NCBI RefSeq assembly: GCF_001424665.1
Contig: NZ_LMQS01000005.1
Location: 186,322 to 250,321 of the forward strand
Source of the DNA: Methylophilus sp. Leaf416
GTDB lineage: Bacteria > Pseudomonadota > Gammaproteobacteria > Burkholderiales > Methylophilaceae
Direction: 5' to 3'
Length of the DNA stretch: 64,000 nt
Below, piece by piece: positions 44,867 through 53,885 of this stretch. Within the stretch, counting starts at the first letter, position 1. The number at the start of each line of letters is the position of its first letter. The position numbers and the translations under genes are program-made. Under the pieces are notes generated by a model that was not told where the DNA came from, ran no database searches, and saw only the letters and a list, made by a program, of their open reading frames with translations.

Positions 44867-44995
44867 TTGCAACGCATGCGTATGATGCGAGTCATACTTA
44901 CAGGCAAGAGTGATTGGTCATTGCCGCACGAAGAGTTATCAACGATGATGAGTGAATTATTGTATGATGGCCTTCGTTACCTCAATAATTATTAA
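44867..44995 (+). CDS. Uncharacterised small open frame in the pqqA position
   Basis: An open frame of about 42 codons whose likely starts are TTG at 44867 (AGCAGGG five bases upstream) or ATG at 44876. It ends 14 bases before pqqB, where pqqA would normally be. The product ends EELSTMMSELLYDGLRYLNN. It is not a PqqA: the Glu-x3-Tyr pair that is cross-linked in PQQ synthesis (E-V-T-M-Y) is absent, although Glu and Tyr occur in SELLY. The frame stays open back to 44762, but that start is inside a terminator. Possibly a leader frame or non-coding. Confidence 0.3.
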   Translation: MQRMRMMRVILTGKSDWSLPHEELSTMMSELLYDGLRYLNNY

Positions 44996-45009
44996 AACAG
45001 AAGCGATTT

Positions 45010-45951
45010 ATGTATATACACGTGTTGGGTGCTGGTGCTGGCGGGGGCTTCCCGCAATGGAACTGTAACTGTGAAAACTGTGATGGCTTGCGTAAAGGCA
45101 CGATTAAAGCCACGCGTCGTACACAGTCCTCTATTTGTGTGTCCAGCAATGGCATTGATTGGGTGTTGTTTAATACTTCACCGGATATTTTGCAGCAAAT
45201 CCAGGAATTTCCACCTTTACAACCAGGGCGTGCAATCCGTGACAGCGGTATCCAGGCCATTATTTTGATCGACGCCCAGATTGATCATACCACTGGCCTG
45301 TTTATGTTGCGCGAAGGGCAGGTCAAACGTGAGATTTACTGTACCAATATGGTCTATGAAGACTTGACCAGTGGTAACCAGATTCTGAATATTCTCGGCC
45401 ACTACTGCGGTGTGAATCACCACGAAATCGCGATTGATGCCAATGACATCAGCCTAGCTAATAGCTTTGAGATACCAAATGTGCCGAACTTGCGTTTTAC
45501 TGCAGTGGCATTAAAAAGCGCTGCACCGCCTTATTCACCGCATCGTAATGATCCTCACCCTGGCGACACCATAGGCGTTTTGATCGAAGAAATCACAACC
45601 GGCAAAAAATGCTGGTACTCGCCTGGTTTGGGTGAGATCGAGCCACATTTGCCTGCCTTGATGAACCAGGCTGATTGCATCATGGTAGATGGTACTTTCT
45701 GGACAAATACTGAAATGCTGGACATGGGTTTGATGACTAAAACCGCACGTAGTATAGGCCACAATCCGCAATCGGGTCCGGGTGGCATGATTGAAGAACT
45801 GGATAAGTTCGGGTCTGATAAACCAGTACGTAAAGTGCTGATTCATATCAATAATACCAACCCGATTTTAAGGGAAGATTCCGCCGAGCGCGCCATTCTT
45901 AATGATCACAAGATCGAAGTGGCGTATGACGGTATGGATATCATTCTTTAG
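45010..45951 (+). CDS. pqqB: PQQ biosynthesis protein PqqB
   Basis: Metallo-beta-lactamase-fold hydroxylase acting on the Glu-Tyr intermediate in pyrroloquinoline quinone synthesis. MYIHVLGAGAGGGFPQWNC is the family N terminus; DAQIDHTTGL carries metal ligands; INNTNPILREDSAER follows near the C terminus. Length 313. First gene of a tight pqqBCDE operon. PQQ is the cofactor of periplasmic methanol dehydrogenase, so this operon is central to methylotrophy. Confidence 0.97.
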   Translation: MYIHVLGAGAGGGFPQWNCNCENCDGLRKGTIKATRRTQSSICVSSNGIDWVLFNTSPDILQQIQEFPPLQPGRAIRDSGIQAIILIDAQIDHTTGLFMLREGQVKREIYCTNMVYEDLTSGNQILNILGHYCGVNHHEIAIDANDISLANSFEIPNVPNLRFTAVALKSAAPPYSPHRNDPHPGDTIGVLIEEITTGKKCWYSPGLGEIEPHLPALMNQADCIMVDGTFWTNTEMLDMGLMTKTARSIGHNPQSGPGGMIEELDKFGSDKPVRKVLIHINNTNPILREDSAERAILNDHKIEVAYDGMDIIL

Positions 45952-45960
45952 GAGAGCAAT

Positions 45961-46725
45961 ATGAATGCAGTGACACAGGCAGCATTACCCTGGACACGTG
46001 AAGAGTTCGAAGCCAAATTGCGGGAAAAAGGGCAGGGCTATCATATTTATCATCCGTTCCATGTGATGATGTATGAAGGAAAACTGACCAAAGAACAGTT
46101 GCAGTGCTGGGTTGCCAATCGCTTTTATTACCAGATCGCAATCCCGATGAAGGACGCAGCGATTTTATCCAATTGCCCGGACAAAGAAGTGCGCAAGCAA
46201 TGGATAGTGCGGATTACCGACCACGATGGCGTAGATGACCAAATCGGCGGTATTGAAGCCTGGATCAAGCTGGGTGAGGCAGTTGGTTTGACGCGTGAGC
46301 AAGTGACGAGCCTGGAACTGGTTTCTCCCGGTGTACGTTTCGCGGTGGATGCCTATATTAATTTTGCCAAGCAGCGCTCATGGCAAGAGAGCGTTTGCTC
46401 CAGCCTGACCGAGTTGTTTGCTCCGCATATACATCAGCAACGTATCAGCTCCTGGCCGAGCATGTACCCATGGGTGAAAGAAGAGGGCCTGATGTACTTT
46501 AAAAAGCGCCTGACCGAAGCCCGCCGCGATGTGGAACAAGGTTTGGGCGTGACTTTAGACTATTTCAGTACCTCGCGTGAAATGCAGTTGAAAGCGCTGG
46601 ATATCTTGCAATTCAAGCTCAATGTATTGTGGGTGATTGCGGATTCGATCATGCTGGCTTCGACTGACATTAAAGTCGAAGGCCGCGATTATCTGCGGCA
46701 GCCGGTCATCAAAATTGAAAACTGA
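45961..46725 (+). CDS. pqqC: Pyrroloquinoline-quinone synthase
   Basis: Cofactorless oxidase of heme-oxygenase-like all-helical fold, catalysing the final ring closure and eight-electron oxidation to PQQ. The sequence covers the family end to end: [66 protein letters not shown] and [17 protein letters not shown]. Length 254. It starts 9 bases after pqqB behind AGGAGAGCAAT. Confidence 0.97.
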   Translation: MNAVTQAALPWTREEFEAKLREKGQGYHIYHPFHVMMYEGKLTKEQLQCWVANRFYYQIAIPMKDAAILSNCPDKEVRKQWIVRITDHDGVDDQIGGIEAWIKLGEAVGLTREQVTSLELVSPGVRFAVDAYINFAKQRSWQESVCSSLTELFAPHIHQQRISSWPSMYPWVKEEGLMYFKKRLTEARRDVEQGLGVTLDYFSTSREMQLKALDILQFKLNVLWVIADSIMLASTDIKVEGRDYLRQPVIKIEN

Positions 46726-46759
46726 TGACTGATTAGACTGAAGATTTGAGAGAAGACAG

Positions 46760-47044
46760 ATGGAAAACAATATTCAATATTCAAATATTTATGCGATTGC
46801 CTTACACCACCGCTTTCAGTGGGAAGAGGCGCAGCAAAGCTATGTCATCCTGTTTCCGGAGGGTATGGTGAAATTGCATGGGGGTGCCGGAGAGATTTTG
46901 AAGCGCCTGGATGGTAAAGCAAGCGTAGGCGATATCGTTGTCGAGTTAAAAGCTGCTTTTCCGGATGCAGAAGGTATTGAAGCCGATATTCTCGGCATGT
47001 TTGACCTGGCTGTCAGCAAAGCCTGGTTACGCAAGGTGAATTGA
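46760..47044 (+). CDS. pqqD: PQQ biosynthesis peptide chaperone PqqD
   Basis: A 94-residue carrier that binds the PqqA precursor peptide and presents it to PqqE (RiPP recognition element). The fold signature is visible: ALHHRFQWEEAQQSYVILFP, EGMVKLHGGAGEILKRLDG and a C-terminal helix ending KAWLRKVN. Its start is preceded by GAGAAGACAG. It is a separate gene here, not fused to pqqC as in some methylotrophs. Confidence 0.95.
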   Translation: MENNIQYSNIYAIALHHRFQWEEAQQSYVILFPEGMVKLHGGAGEILKRLDGKASVGDIVVELKAAFPDAEGIEADILGMFDLAVSKAWLRKVN

Positions 47045-47061
47045 TCCGTAAGGAGAACAGC

Positions 47062-48243
47062 ATGGCACAATTGAATAATGGGGTTGCAGCAAATGTTACG
47101 CAGAAACAGCCGCTTTGGCTGTTGGCAGAGGTGACCTACCGCTGCCCGCTGCATTGTGCTTTTTGCTATAACCCGACGGATTATGACAAGCACACCAAAA
47201 ATGAATTAAGCACCGAGCAATGGATAAATGCGCTACGCGATGCGCGTAAAATGGGTGCCATCCAGCTCGGTATTTCCGGTGGTGAGCCTTTGTTACGTGA
47301 TGACATTGAAGAAATCGTCGCTGAAGCACATAAACTGGGCTATTACAGCAACCTGATCACTTCCGGTGTGGGATTGACTGAAAAACGCATACAGGCATTT
47401 AAAGAATGCGGGTTGGACCATATCCAGCTTTCCATGCATGATGTGACAGAAGATATTAGTAACTTTATTACCAATACCCGTACTTTTGAGTTGAAGAAAA
47501 AAGTAGCGGCCATGATTAAAGCGCATGGTTATCCTATGGTGCTGAATGTGGTGATTCACCGCTTCAACATTGACCAGGTTGGCAAAATTCTGGAAATGGC
47601 TGAAGCGCTGGGTGCTGATTACGTTGAGCTGGCCAATACGCAATATTATGGCTGGAGCCTGGTGAATCGCGATCAACTGATGCCAACGCGTGAACAATTG
47701 AATAGGGCCGAAGCGGCCACCAATGCTTTCCGCGAGCGTGTTGGTAATAAAATGAAGGTATTTTTTGTGGTGCCTGATTACTTTTCCGACCGCCCGAAAA
47801 AATGCATGAATGGCTGGGGTGAGGTATTCATGATCGTCACTGCAAATGGTGATGTGCTGCCATGTCATTCTGCCCGCGTTTTACCAGGTATGGAGTTCCC
47901 GAATGTACGGGAAAATGGACTGGAATGGGCCTGGAAAGAATCACCAGCATTTACCAAGTATCGTGGTAAGGACTGGATGAAAGAGCCTTGCCGCAGCTGC
48001 GACGAGCAGGATAATGACCTGGGTGGTTGCCGTTGCCAGTCTTATATACTAAGTGGCGATGCTGAAATGGCCGATCCGGTATGCACCAAATCACCAAACC
48101 GTCATTTGATTGATGAAGCATTACTAAGCTCACAAAATCCTTTGGTGCGCGAGCAACCGATTATTTTCCGCACCGACAAAAACTCCAAGAAATATGTGGA
48201 AGGCGACAAGGAAAGAGTTGAGCAATTTCATGCCTTGCCCTGA
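47062..48243 (+). CDS. pqqE: PqqA peptide cyclase (radical SAM)
   Basis: Links Glu and Tyr of PqqA by a C-C bond. The [4Fe-4S]-SAM motif CPLHCAFC gives Cys28, Cys32 and Cys35; SISGGEPLLRDD-type SAM contact is ISGGEPLLRDD. A SPASM domain adds cysteines near residues 250-345 (CMNGWG, LPCHSAR, CRSCDEQDNDLGGCRCQ). ATG 47062 is chosen for its AAGGAGAACAGC site; length 393. Its substrate gene pqqA is not seen beside the operon. A terminator follows. Confidence 0.97.
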   Translation: MAQLNNGVAANVTQKQPLWLLAEVTYRCPLHCAFCYNPTDYDKHTKNELSTEQWINALRDARKMGAIQLGISGGEPLLRDDIEEIVAEAHKLGYYSNLITSGVGLTEKRIQAFKECGLDHIQLSMHDVTEDISNFITNTRTFELKKKVAAMIKAHGYPMVLNVVIHRFNIDQVGKILEMAEALGADYVELANTQYYGWSLVNRDQLMPTREQLNRAEAATNAFRERVGNKMKVFFVVPDYFSDRPKKCMNGWGEVFMIVTANGDVLPCHSARVLPGMEFPNVRENGLEWAWKESPAFTKYRGKDWMKEPCRSCDEQDNDLGGCRCQSYILSGDAEMADPVCTKSPNRHLIDEALLSSQNPLVREQPIIFRTDKNSKKYVEGDKERVEQFHALP

Positions 48244-48269
48244 TCATGGCAGTTACATGCTTTATAATC

Positions 48270-48300
48270 AACAGGCGCTTCGGGCGCCTGTTATTTTTTA
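48270..48300 (+). terminator. Intrinsic terminator after pqqE
   Basis: AACAGGCGC and GCGCCTGTT pair around TTCGG, followed by ATTTTTTA. It ends the pqqBCDE operon. Confidence 0.85.
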
Positions 48301-48330
48301 TGATCTTTTATTTTTTGTGAAAGTGTCTTC

Positions 48331-49533
48331 GTGCGGCATTCTTCTTTGTTGGTTTATGTTTTGGCAGCTTTAGCTGCGTTGGCACCTTTCGCTATTGATA
48401 CCTACCTGCCAGCTTTTCATGTGATGGCGGCATCGTTGCAGGCCGATCCTGTGGCTATCCAACAGAGTTTGACTTTTTACCTGTTGCCCTATGCTTTGAT
48501 GACACTGTTTCATGGCGCCATTTCTGATGCGATTGGCCGTATCAGAACCATTAAATGGGGATTGGCGATTTTTGTATTGGCCAGTCTCGGCTGTGCTTTC
48601 GCACCTAATGTACAAACCCTATGGTTATTTCGTGCCTTGCAAGGTGCCAGTGGCGGTGCAGGTAATACTGTTGCACGCGCGATGGTACGCGACCTGTTTT
48701 CTGGCGCTCAGGCGCAAAAAGTGATGGCAACAGTACAATTGTTATTTGGCATTGCACCGGCTGTCGCGCCCATATTGGGTGGCCTGTTGCTAGGCATACA
48801 CTGGCAGGCAATTTTCATTTTCCTGGCGCTGTATGCAGCCATTTCCTTGTGGGCAGCTATGCGTTATTTACCTGAAACAATGACGGCAGATAAACGGGTG
48901 CCACTGTCGCTCCCAGGTATTAAAGACACTTATCTCACCATGCTGAAAAATGGCATCTTTTTGGTATTGATTGCCAGCCTGGGTCTTAATTTTTCAGCGT
49001 TTTTTATATATGTATTAGCCAGCCCGGTCTTTCTGATCGAACACCTGCATTTAAGCAGCCAGCAATTTGGTTTCCTTTTCATTCCCACAGTAACCGGTAT
49101 GATGATCGGCTCCTGGATTTCGCGTCATTCTGCTGGGAAAATATCGCCCACAAATTTGCTGCGCTGGTCATTTGCGTGGATGGTCGTGATCGCGGCTGTC
49201 AACGTTGCTGTGCAACTATGGGTCATGCATGCAATTCATCATGTATGGTGGCTGGCCATTATTCCGATTGCTTTATTTAATATAGGCATGGCAGCGGCTA
49301 TGCCAGTGCTTTCTATCGCCGCTCTCGACTGCTTTCCTAAAGTGCGAGGTACCGCCGCCTCAGCTCAGGCCTTTATGCAAATGCTTTGTTCCACCATCAG
49401 TTCGGCAGTGATTGTGCCGCTCATATGGGATTCGCCGCTAAAATTAGCCGGCACCATGCTCTGCATGACGTTGCTTAGTGCCGGATTATTATGGATGGTC
49501 AGGCGCCAATTTGTCGCTGTGAAGCCCGTCTAG
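48331..49533 (+). CDS. Bcr/CflA-family drug efflux MFS transporter
   Basis: Proton-driven exporter with 12 predicted membrane helices over 400 residues. The N-terminal LAPFAIDTYLPAFHVMAASL and the loop GAISDAIGRIRTIKWGLAIF (MFS motif A) are typical of the Bcr/CflA group, as is RALQGASGGAGNTVARAMVR in helix 4. The likely start is GTG at 48331, just past the terminator; the ribosome-binding site is weak. Substrate unknown. Confidence 0.88.
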   Translation: MRHSSLLVYVLAALAALAPFAIDTYLPAFHVMAASLQADPVAIQQSLTFYLLPYALMTLFHGAISDAIGRIRTIKWGLAIFVLASLGCAFAPNVQTLWLFRALQGASGGAGNTVARAMVRDLFSGAQAQKVMATVQLLFGIAPAVAPILGGLLLGIHWQAIFIFLALYAAISLWAAMRYLPETMTADKRVPLSLPGIKDTYLTMLKNGIFLVLIASLGLNFSAFFIYVLASPVFLIEHLHLSSQQFGFLFIPTVTGMMIGSWISRHSAGKISPTNLLRWSFAWMVVIAAVNVAVQLWVMHAIHHVWWLAIIPIALFNIGMAAAMPVLSIAALDCFPKVRGTAASAQAFMQMLCSTISSAVIVPLIWDSPLKLAGTMLCMTLLSAGLLWMVRRQFVAVKPV

Positions 49534-49672
49534 AACAAGGTCGTAAAATCATAATCTATGATGGGTTTCTGGATTTAATCGTGTATTTGAATCGCATGCT
49601 TCTACTCTATGATGACACTATAAATAGCTATACACATTCAGTGTTAATCATAAAAGCAGATGGGAGTCACAT

Positions 49673-50368
49673 ATGGAAATGTCCAGAGAAGAAGATGCAC
49701 AACGGGCGTATGTCAAACTGCTTACTGGCCAAGGTGTAAGTCAGCGAGTACTCATACAACGTGAGTTCACCATTATCCGCTTAGGCGCATTCCTCAAAGA
49801 TATTCCCTGTAGCGGTACTGCTTACCGTCATGCTGTAGACCGCTTTATCGCCAGTATTGATACTGCCGAGATTCCAATGGTGTTACCTGTGGTGCGTGAG
49901 TTTTTCTCGTTCTGGGTGCGTGATATCAAAGCGATAGCTGCAATGAGCCAGGCTAAGGTATTCAACGGCAATGTGCCGGTTGCCGCGGTGACGCAAGATG
50001 AATTATTCAAGCATTGGTATGATTTGGACAAGACCATGATGTCTACCGCAGAGAAGCAGATTTTAGAAGCTTTTCTGACCGATTCTCAAGCCAAGGGGTT
50101 TGACCCTGCCGCCTTTAAGGAGCGTATGCGCATGGCAAAATGCCTGTTACTGTCGCTACGTAATGTCGCTCATAAACAGTCACATAGTTATCGCCAGATG
50201 GTGGATAGAAATATGCCATTATTTAATGCGCTTGGTAACCAGCATAAATTCCTGAGTGTAGCGCGTGAATTTTATTATTTCTGGCGTGGCGATATGTTGA
50301 AACCTCAGCAGACGCCAGTACCAGGAAAATCTAAAGCAAAAACGTCAGAAATGGCCATGGCTGCTTAA
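49673..50368 (+). CDS. Unrecognised protein with an internal duplication
   Basis: A 231-residue, probably cytoplasmic helical protein; no signal peptide or membrane helix. I do not recognise the family. Two segments look like copies of each other: residues 51-84 (YRHAVDR...VVREFFSFWVRD) and 173-207 (YRQMVDR...VAREFYYFWRGD). They share Y-R-x2-V-D-R, V-x-R-E-F and F-W, spaced alike. The C-terminal 20 residues are Pro/Lys/Ala-rich and likely disordered. GGGAG precedes the ATG. Monocistronic, ending at a terminator facing ppsR. Codon use is like its neighbours, so it is probably a resident gene. Confidence 0.75.
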   Translation: MEMSREEDAQRAYVKLLTGQGVSQRVLIQREFTIIRLGAFLKDIPCSGTAYRHAVDRFIASIDTAEIPMVLPVVREFFSFWVRDIKAIAAMSQAKVFNGNVPVAAVTQDELFKHWYDLDKTMMSTAEKQILEAFLTDSQAKGFDPAAFKERMRMAKCLLLSLRNVAHKQSHSYRQMVDRNMPLFNALGNQHKFLSVAREFYYFWRGDMLKPQQTPVPGKSKAKTSEMAMAA

Positions 50369-50444
50369 TTAATGCACAGTAGAAGATAATTCTGTGAATT
50401 ACCTGATGATTTAACTGAGGGTAGTTAAAGGGAATTAATCAAAC

Positions 50445-50472
50445 CGCCAGCCTTAGCGCTGGCGAATTTTTT
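50445..50472 (+). terminator. Intrinsic terminator shared by convergent genes
   Basis: CGCCAGC and GCTGGCG form a 7-bp stem followed by AATTTTTT on the plus strand. The stem lies across the ppsR stop codon, so on the minus strand the same hairpin sits at the very end of ppsR. Confidence 0.7.
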
Positions 50473-51256
50473 GCAGGATTAAGGCAGAAAGCTCTTCAAT
50501 GGAACGGCTGGTTGAGTCAGCCCATGTGATGCCGTAACGGCGCATCATGTTTTCCGCCAGTTCAATTTCCTTGCGGCAGTTATCCAGTGAAGCATAAAAA
50601 CTGTCGGGACGGCGCTCGCTGCGCACCGAATGCAGGCGCTCTGGCTTGATAGTCAGTCCGAATATCTTGTCTATATTTTTCTCTACCGCCGCAGGAAAAG
50701 AGCCGCGCTCAAAATCTTCCGGAATCAATGGGTAATTGGCAGCTTTGATACCAAATTGCATGGCCAGATAAATACTGGTCGGTGTTTTTCCACAGCGGGA
50801 TACACCAATCAGAATCACCTCAGCTTCATCCAGACCGGTGTTAGTCATGCCATCATCATGGTTCAGCGTAAAATTAATAGCTTCCATGCGCTCATGGTAG
50901 CTATTACCCATAGAGCTGTAAGCAATGCTTGCGCCTGTCAGAGGCTCCTGGTTGAGTTCTGAGCCTAGCGGATAGATAAAGCGGTGAAACAGGTCAATAA
51001 AGTAAGCATTGGCCTGTTTCAGGCGATTTCTATGCTCGCCGTTACCCACCGACATGATCACAATCGGGCGGATGCCGTCCTGATCTGCAACTTTCTGGAT
51101 ATGCTCGAAACCTGCCTGTACCTTTTCATCGTTATCGGTGAAGGGCAGGCGGGTAGTAGTGAATTTGGTATTTGGAAAATGTTCAAGCAGTTTGCTCAAG
51201 GCACCCGCCGTAATCCCCGTACCATCAGAAATAATAAACACAGAACGGTGATTCAT
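50453..51256 (-). CDS. ppsR: PEP synthase regulatory protein (bifunctional kinase/pyrophosphorylase)
   Basis: DUF299 protein that inactivates PEP synthase by ADP-dependent threonine phosphorylation and reactivates it by Pi-dependent removal. The N terminus SVFIISDGTGITAGALSKLL and the P-loop GVSRCGKTPTSIYLAMQFGI identify it; NYPLIPEDF follows. Length 267. It lies 37 bases downstream of ppsA on the same strand, so target and regulator are made together; in E. coli the two genes are divergent. Confidence 0.95.
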   Translation of the reverse strand: MNHRSVFIISDGTGITAGALSKLLEHFPNTKFTTTRLPFTDNDEKVQAGFEHIQKVADQDGIRPIVIMSVGNGEHRNRLKQANAYFIDLFHRFIYPLGSELNQEPLTGASIAYSSMGNSYHERMEAINFTLNHDDGMTNTGLDEAEVILIGVSRCGKTPTSIYLAMQFGIKAANYPLIPEDFERGSFPAAVEKNIDKIFGLTIKPERLHSVRSERRPDSFYASLDNCRKEIELAENMMRRYGITWADSTSRSIEELSALILQKIRQR

Positions 51257-51293
51257 GCGATTGCCTTGAGTTAAAGAGCTTTAAAGCTAAAAA

Positions 51294-53666
51294 TTACTTT
51301 TTAGTCAGACGCTGCCAGGTGGCAACCACAGTATCCGGGTTCAGCGATACAGACTGTATGCCTTCGGCAACCAGCCATTCAGCAAAATCTTCATGGTCAG
51401 AAGGGCCTTGGCCGCAAATACCTACGTATTTACCTAAACGGTTACAGGTACTGATTGCCATTTTGAGTAATACTTTAACTGCGTCATTACGCTCATCGAA
51501 GCCATCAGCGAGGATGCCGGAATCGCGGTCCATACCCAGTGTCAACTGTGTCAGGTCGTTTGAACCGATAGAGAAACCATCAAAGTATTCCAGGAACTGC
51601 TCAGCCAGCAGGGCGTTCGCAGGAATCTCGCACATCATGATCAGGCGCAGGCCGTTTTCACCACGTTTGAGGCCGTTTGCGGCCATGATTTCTGTCACAG
51701 CTCTGGCTTCATCAAGAGTACGAACGAATGGAATCATCAACTCAACGTTCTCTAGACCCATTTCATCACGGACTTTTTTCATGGCCTGGCATTCCATGGC
51801 AAAACATTCTTTAAAGTCTTCTGCCATGTAACGCGCTGCGCCACGGAAACCGATCATCGGGTTCTCTTCATCCGGCTCGTAAATGTCGCCGCCGACCAGT
51901 TTCTTGTACTCGTTAGACTTGAAGTCTGAAGTACGCACAATCACTGGTTTCGGGTAGAACGCAGCCGCAATGGTTGCAACGCCTTCCGCGACTTTATCAA
52001 TGTAGAACTGTTTCGGGCTGGCATAGCCACGGGCGCGGTTGTGAATGATCGTTTGAACGGATTTCGGCATGGCTTCGACATTCAAAATCGCTTTAGGGTG
52101 TATGCCAACCATGTTGTTGATGACAAACTCCAGACGCGCAAGGCCAACGCCATCGTTAGGCGTTTGCGCAAAGGTAAACGCCATATCAGGGTTGCCTACG
52201 TTCATCATGATTTTGCATGGCGGTTTAGACAATGCACTATTAGATTGCGTGGATACTTCAAAATCCAAAGCACCGTGATAAACAAAGCCTGTTTCACCTT
52301 CAGCACAGGAAACAGTCACGATTTCGCCATCGCGCAGTAAATCCGTTGCATTGACTGAGCCAACAATGGCCGGGATGCCTAATTCACGCGCAATAATCGC
52401 TGCGTGACAAGTACGACCCCCACGGTTCGTCACCAGGGCACTGGCGCGTTTCATCACCGGTTCCCAGTTAGGGTCTGTCATGTCGGCAACCAACACATCA
52501 CCAGGTTGTACTTCGTGCATATCGGCTGGATCCAGAACAATACGTACAGGACCTACACCTACTTTTTGCGTCACGGCACGACCGGCAACCACTGGCACTG
52601 AGGAGTGCTTCTGTAATTTAAATGTCTCAGTAACGTTTTTGGCCGCTTCCTGTGATTTCACTGTTTCAGGGCGCGCTTGCAGGATATACAACTTATTATC
52701 CAGGCCGTTTTTACCCCATTCGATATCCATTGGGCAACCATAATGCTGTTCAATGGTGATCGCGTAACCCGCTAATTCCAGGATATCAGCATCATTCAGA
52801 GAGTAACGGTTAGATTCAGTCGCATCTACCGGCACTGTATTGGTAGATTTACCAGCCTGTGTTGCGTCAGAGAACACCATCTTGATCAGTTTTGAACCCA
52901 TGGTGCGACGTACGATAGCCGGTTTGCCTTTATTGAGTAATGGCTTATGTACGTAGAACTCATCAGGGTTCACCGCACCTTGCACCACAGTTTCACCCAG
53001 ACCGTAAGAAGATGTGATAAATGCAACATCTTTATGACCGGATTCAGTGTCAATCGTAAACATGACACCTGCACAGCCAATGTCTGAACGCACCATTTGC
53101 TGTACACCAGCAGACAGGGCAACATCGGCATGTACGAAGCCTTTATGAACACGGTATGAAATTGCGCGGTCATTATATAAAGATGCGAACACTTCTTTAA
53201 TGGCATGGTTGATGTTATCCAGGCCATGAATATTCAAAAAGCTTTCTTGCTGACCAGCGAAAGATGCGTCTGGCAAATCTTCTGCGGTAGCAGATGAACG
53301 GACAGCGAAGGTAGTGCCCGGTGCCGATTTATCGATCAGCTTCGCGTAGTTCTGTGCAATGGCGCTTTGCAAGGCGTCCGGAAACTCAGCTTCCATAATC
53401 CACTGACGGATTTGCGAACCGCACTTCGCTAGCTCTTGCGTATCATCAGCATTCAGTTTATCGAGCAAGTCATTGATTTTTTTATCTAGACCGCCTTGAG
53501 ATAAAAATTCACGGTATGCCTCAGCTGTAGTTGCAAAGCCTGTCGGTACGCGTACACCCTTAGCGCTGAGCTGAGAAATCATTTCACCCAAAGAAGCATT
53601 CTTGCCACCGACTGACGGCACATCGCTGTTTCTGAGATTCTCGAATGGAATAACATGACTAACCAT
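51294..53666 (-). CDS. ppsA: Phosphoenolpyruvate synthase
   Basis: Makes PEP from pyruvate with ATP to AMP, feeding gluconeogenesis; needed when C1 carbon enters as pyruvate. The N-terminal ATP-grasp domain contains VGGKNASLGEMISQL and FAVRSSATAEDLPDASFAGQ. The swivelling phosphohistidine segment is GGRTCHAAIIARELGIPAIV, the site that PpsR acts next to. The C-terminal barrel ends with GQGPSDHEDFAEWLVAEGI. Length 790. Its 5' side faces the H4MPT cluster. Confidence 0.97.
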   Translation of the reverse strand: MVSHVIPFENLRNSDVPSVGGKNASLGEMISQLSAKGVRVPTGFATTAEAYREFLSQGGLDKKINDLLDKLNADDTQELAKCGSQIRQWIMEAEFPDALQSAIAQNYAKLIDKSAPGTTFAVRSSATAEDLPDASFAGQQESFLNIHGLDNINHAIKEVFASLYNDRAISYRVHKGFVHADVALSAGVQQMVRSDIGCAGVMFTIDTESGHKDVAFITSSYGLGETVVQGAVNPDEFYVHKPLLNKGKPAIVRRTMGSKLIKMVFSDATQAGKSTNTVPVDATESNRYSLNDADILELAGYAITIEQHYGCPMDIEWGKNGLDNKLYILQARPETVKSQEAAKNVTETFKLQKHSSVPVVAGRAVTQKVGVGPVRIVLDPADMHEVQPGDVLVADMTDPNWEPVMKRASALVTNRGGRTCHAAIIARELGIPAIVGSVNATDLLRDGEIVTVSCAEGETGFVYHGALDFEVSTQSNSALSKPPCKIMMNVGNPDMAFTFAQTPNDGVGLARLEFVINNMVGIHPKAILNVEAMPKSVQTIIHNRARGYASPKQFYIDKVAEGVATIAAAFYPKPVIVRTSDFKSNEYKKLVGGDIYEPDEENPMIGFRGAARYMAEDFKECFAMECQAMKKVRDEMGLENVELMIPFVRTLDEARAVTEIMAANGLKRGENGLRLIMMCEIPANALLAEQFLEYFDGFSIGSNDLTQLTLGMDRDSGILADGFDERNDAVKVLLKMAISTCNRLGKYVGICGQGPSDHEDFAEWLVAEGIQSVSLNPDTVVATWQRLTKK

Positions 53667-53871
53667 ATAAAACCCTTAATTGTTTTAAATCAGATGATAT
53701 CTATCGCCGATGAAATCTACCACCGAGTGCAATGGATCGAATTCGATAAAGTGAGGTTTACTCTTGAGTGCAACCTGTTTCAAGGAATTACTTTTATCCA
53801 AGCATTATGCCAAAATCATGTTTTAATGTCACGTCGGCTTCGCGCTGACAGCCCATATTTTTCAGCACCAG

Positions 53872-53877
53872 TATAAT
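53872..53877 (+). promoter_or_regulatory. Perfect -10 box immediately upstream of the beta-RFAP synthase gene
   Basis: TATAAT ends only 8 bases before the ATG at 53886, which would place the transcription start at or next to the start codon. No Shine-Dalgarno is visible (TTTGCCGTT precedes ATG). A good -35 at 17 bases is not obvious; CTGACA lies 21 bases upstream. Confidence 0.35.
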
Positions 53878-53885
53878 TTGCCGTT

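Noticed and set aside
53655-53876. Open frame in the ppsA-mptG spacer
   Set aside because: It overlaps the start of ppsA in antisense, has no ribosome-binding site and no recognisable motif; the spacer is more likely promoter DNA.
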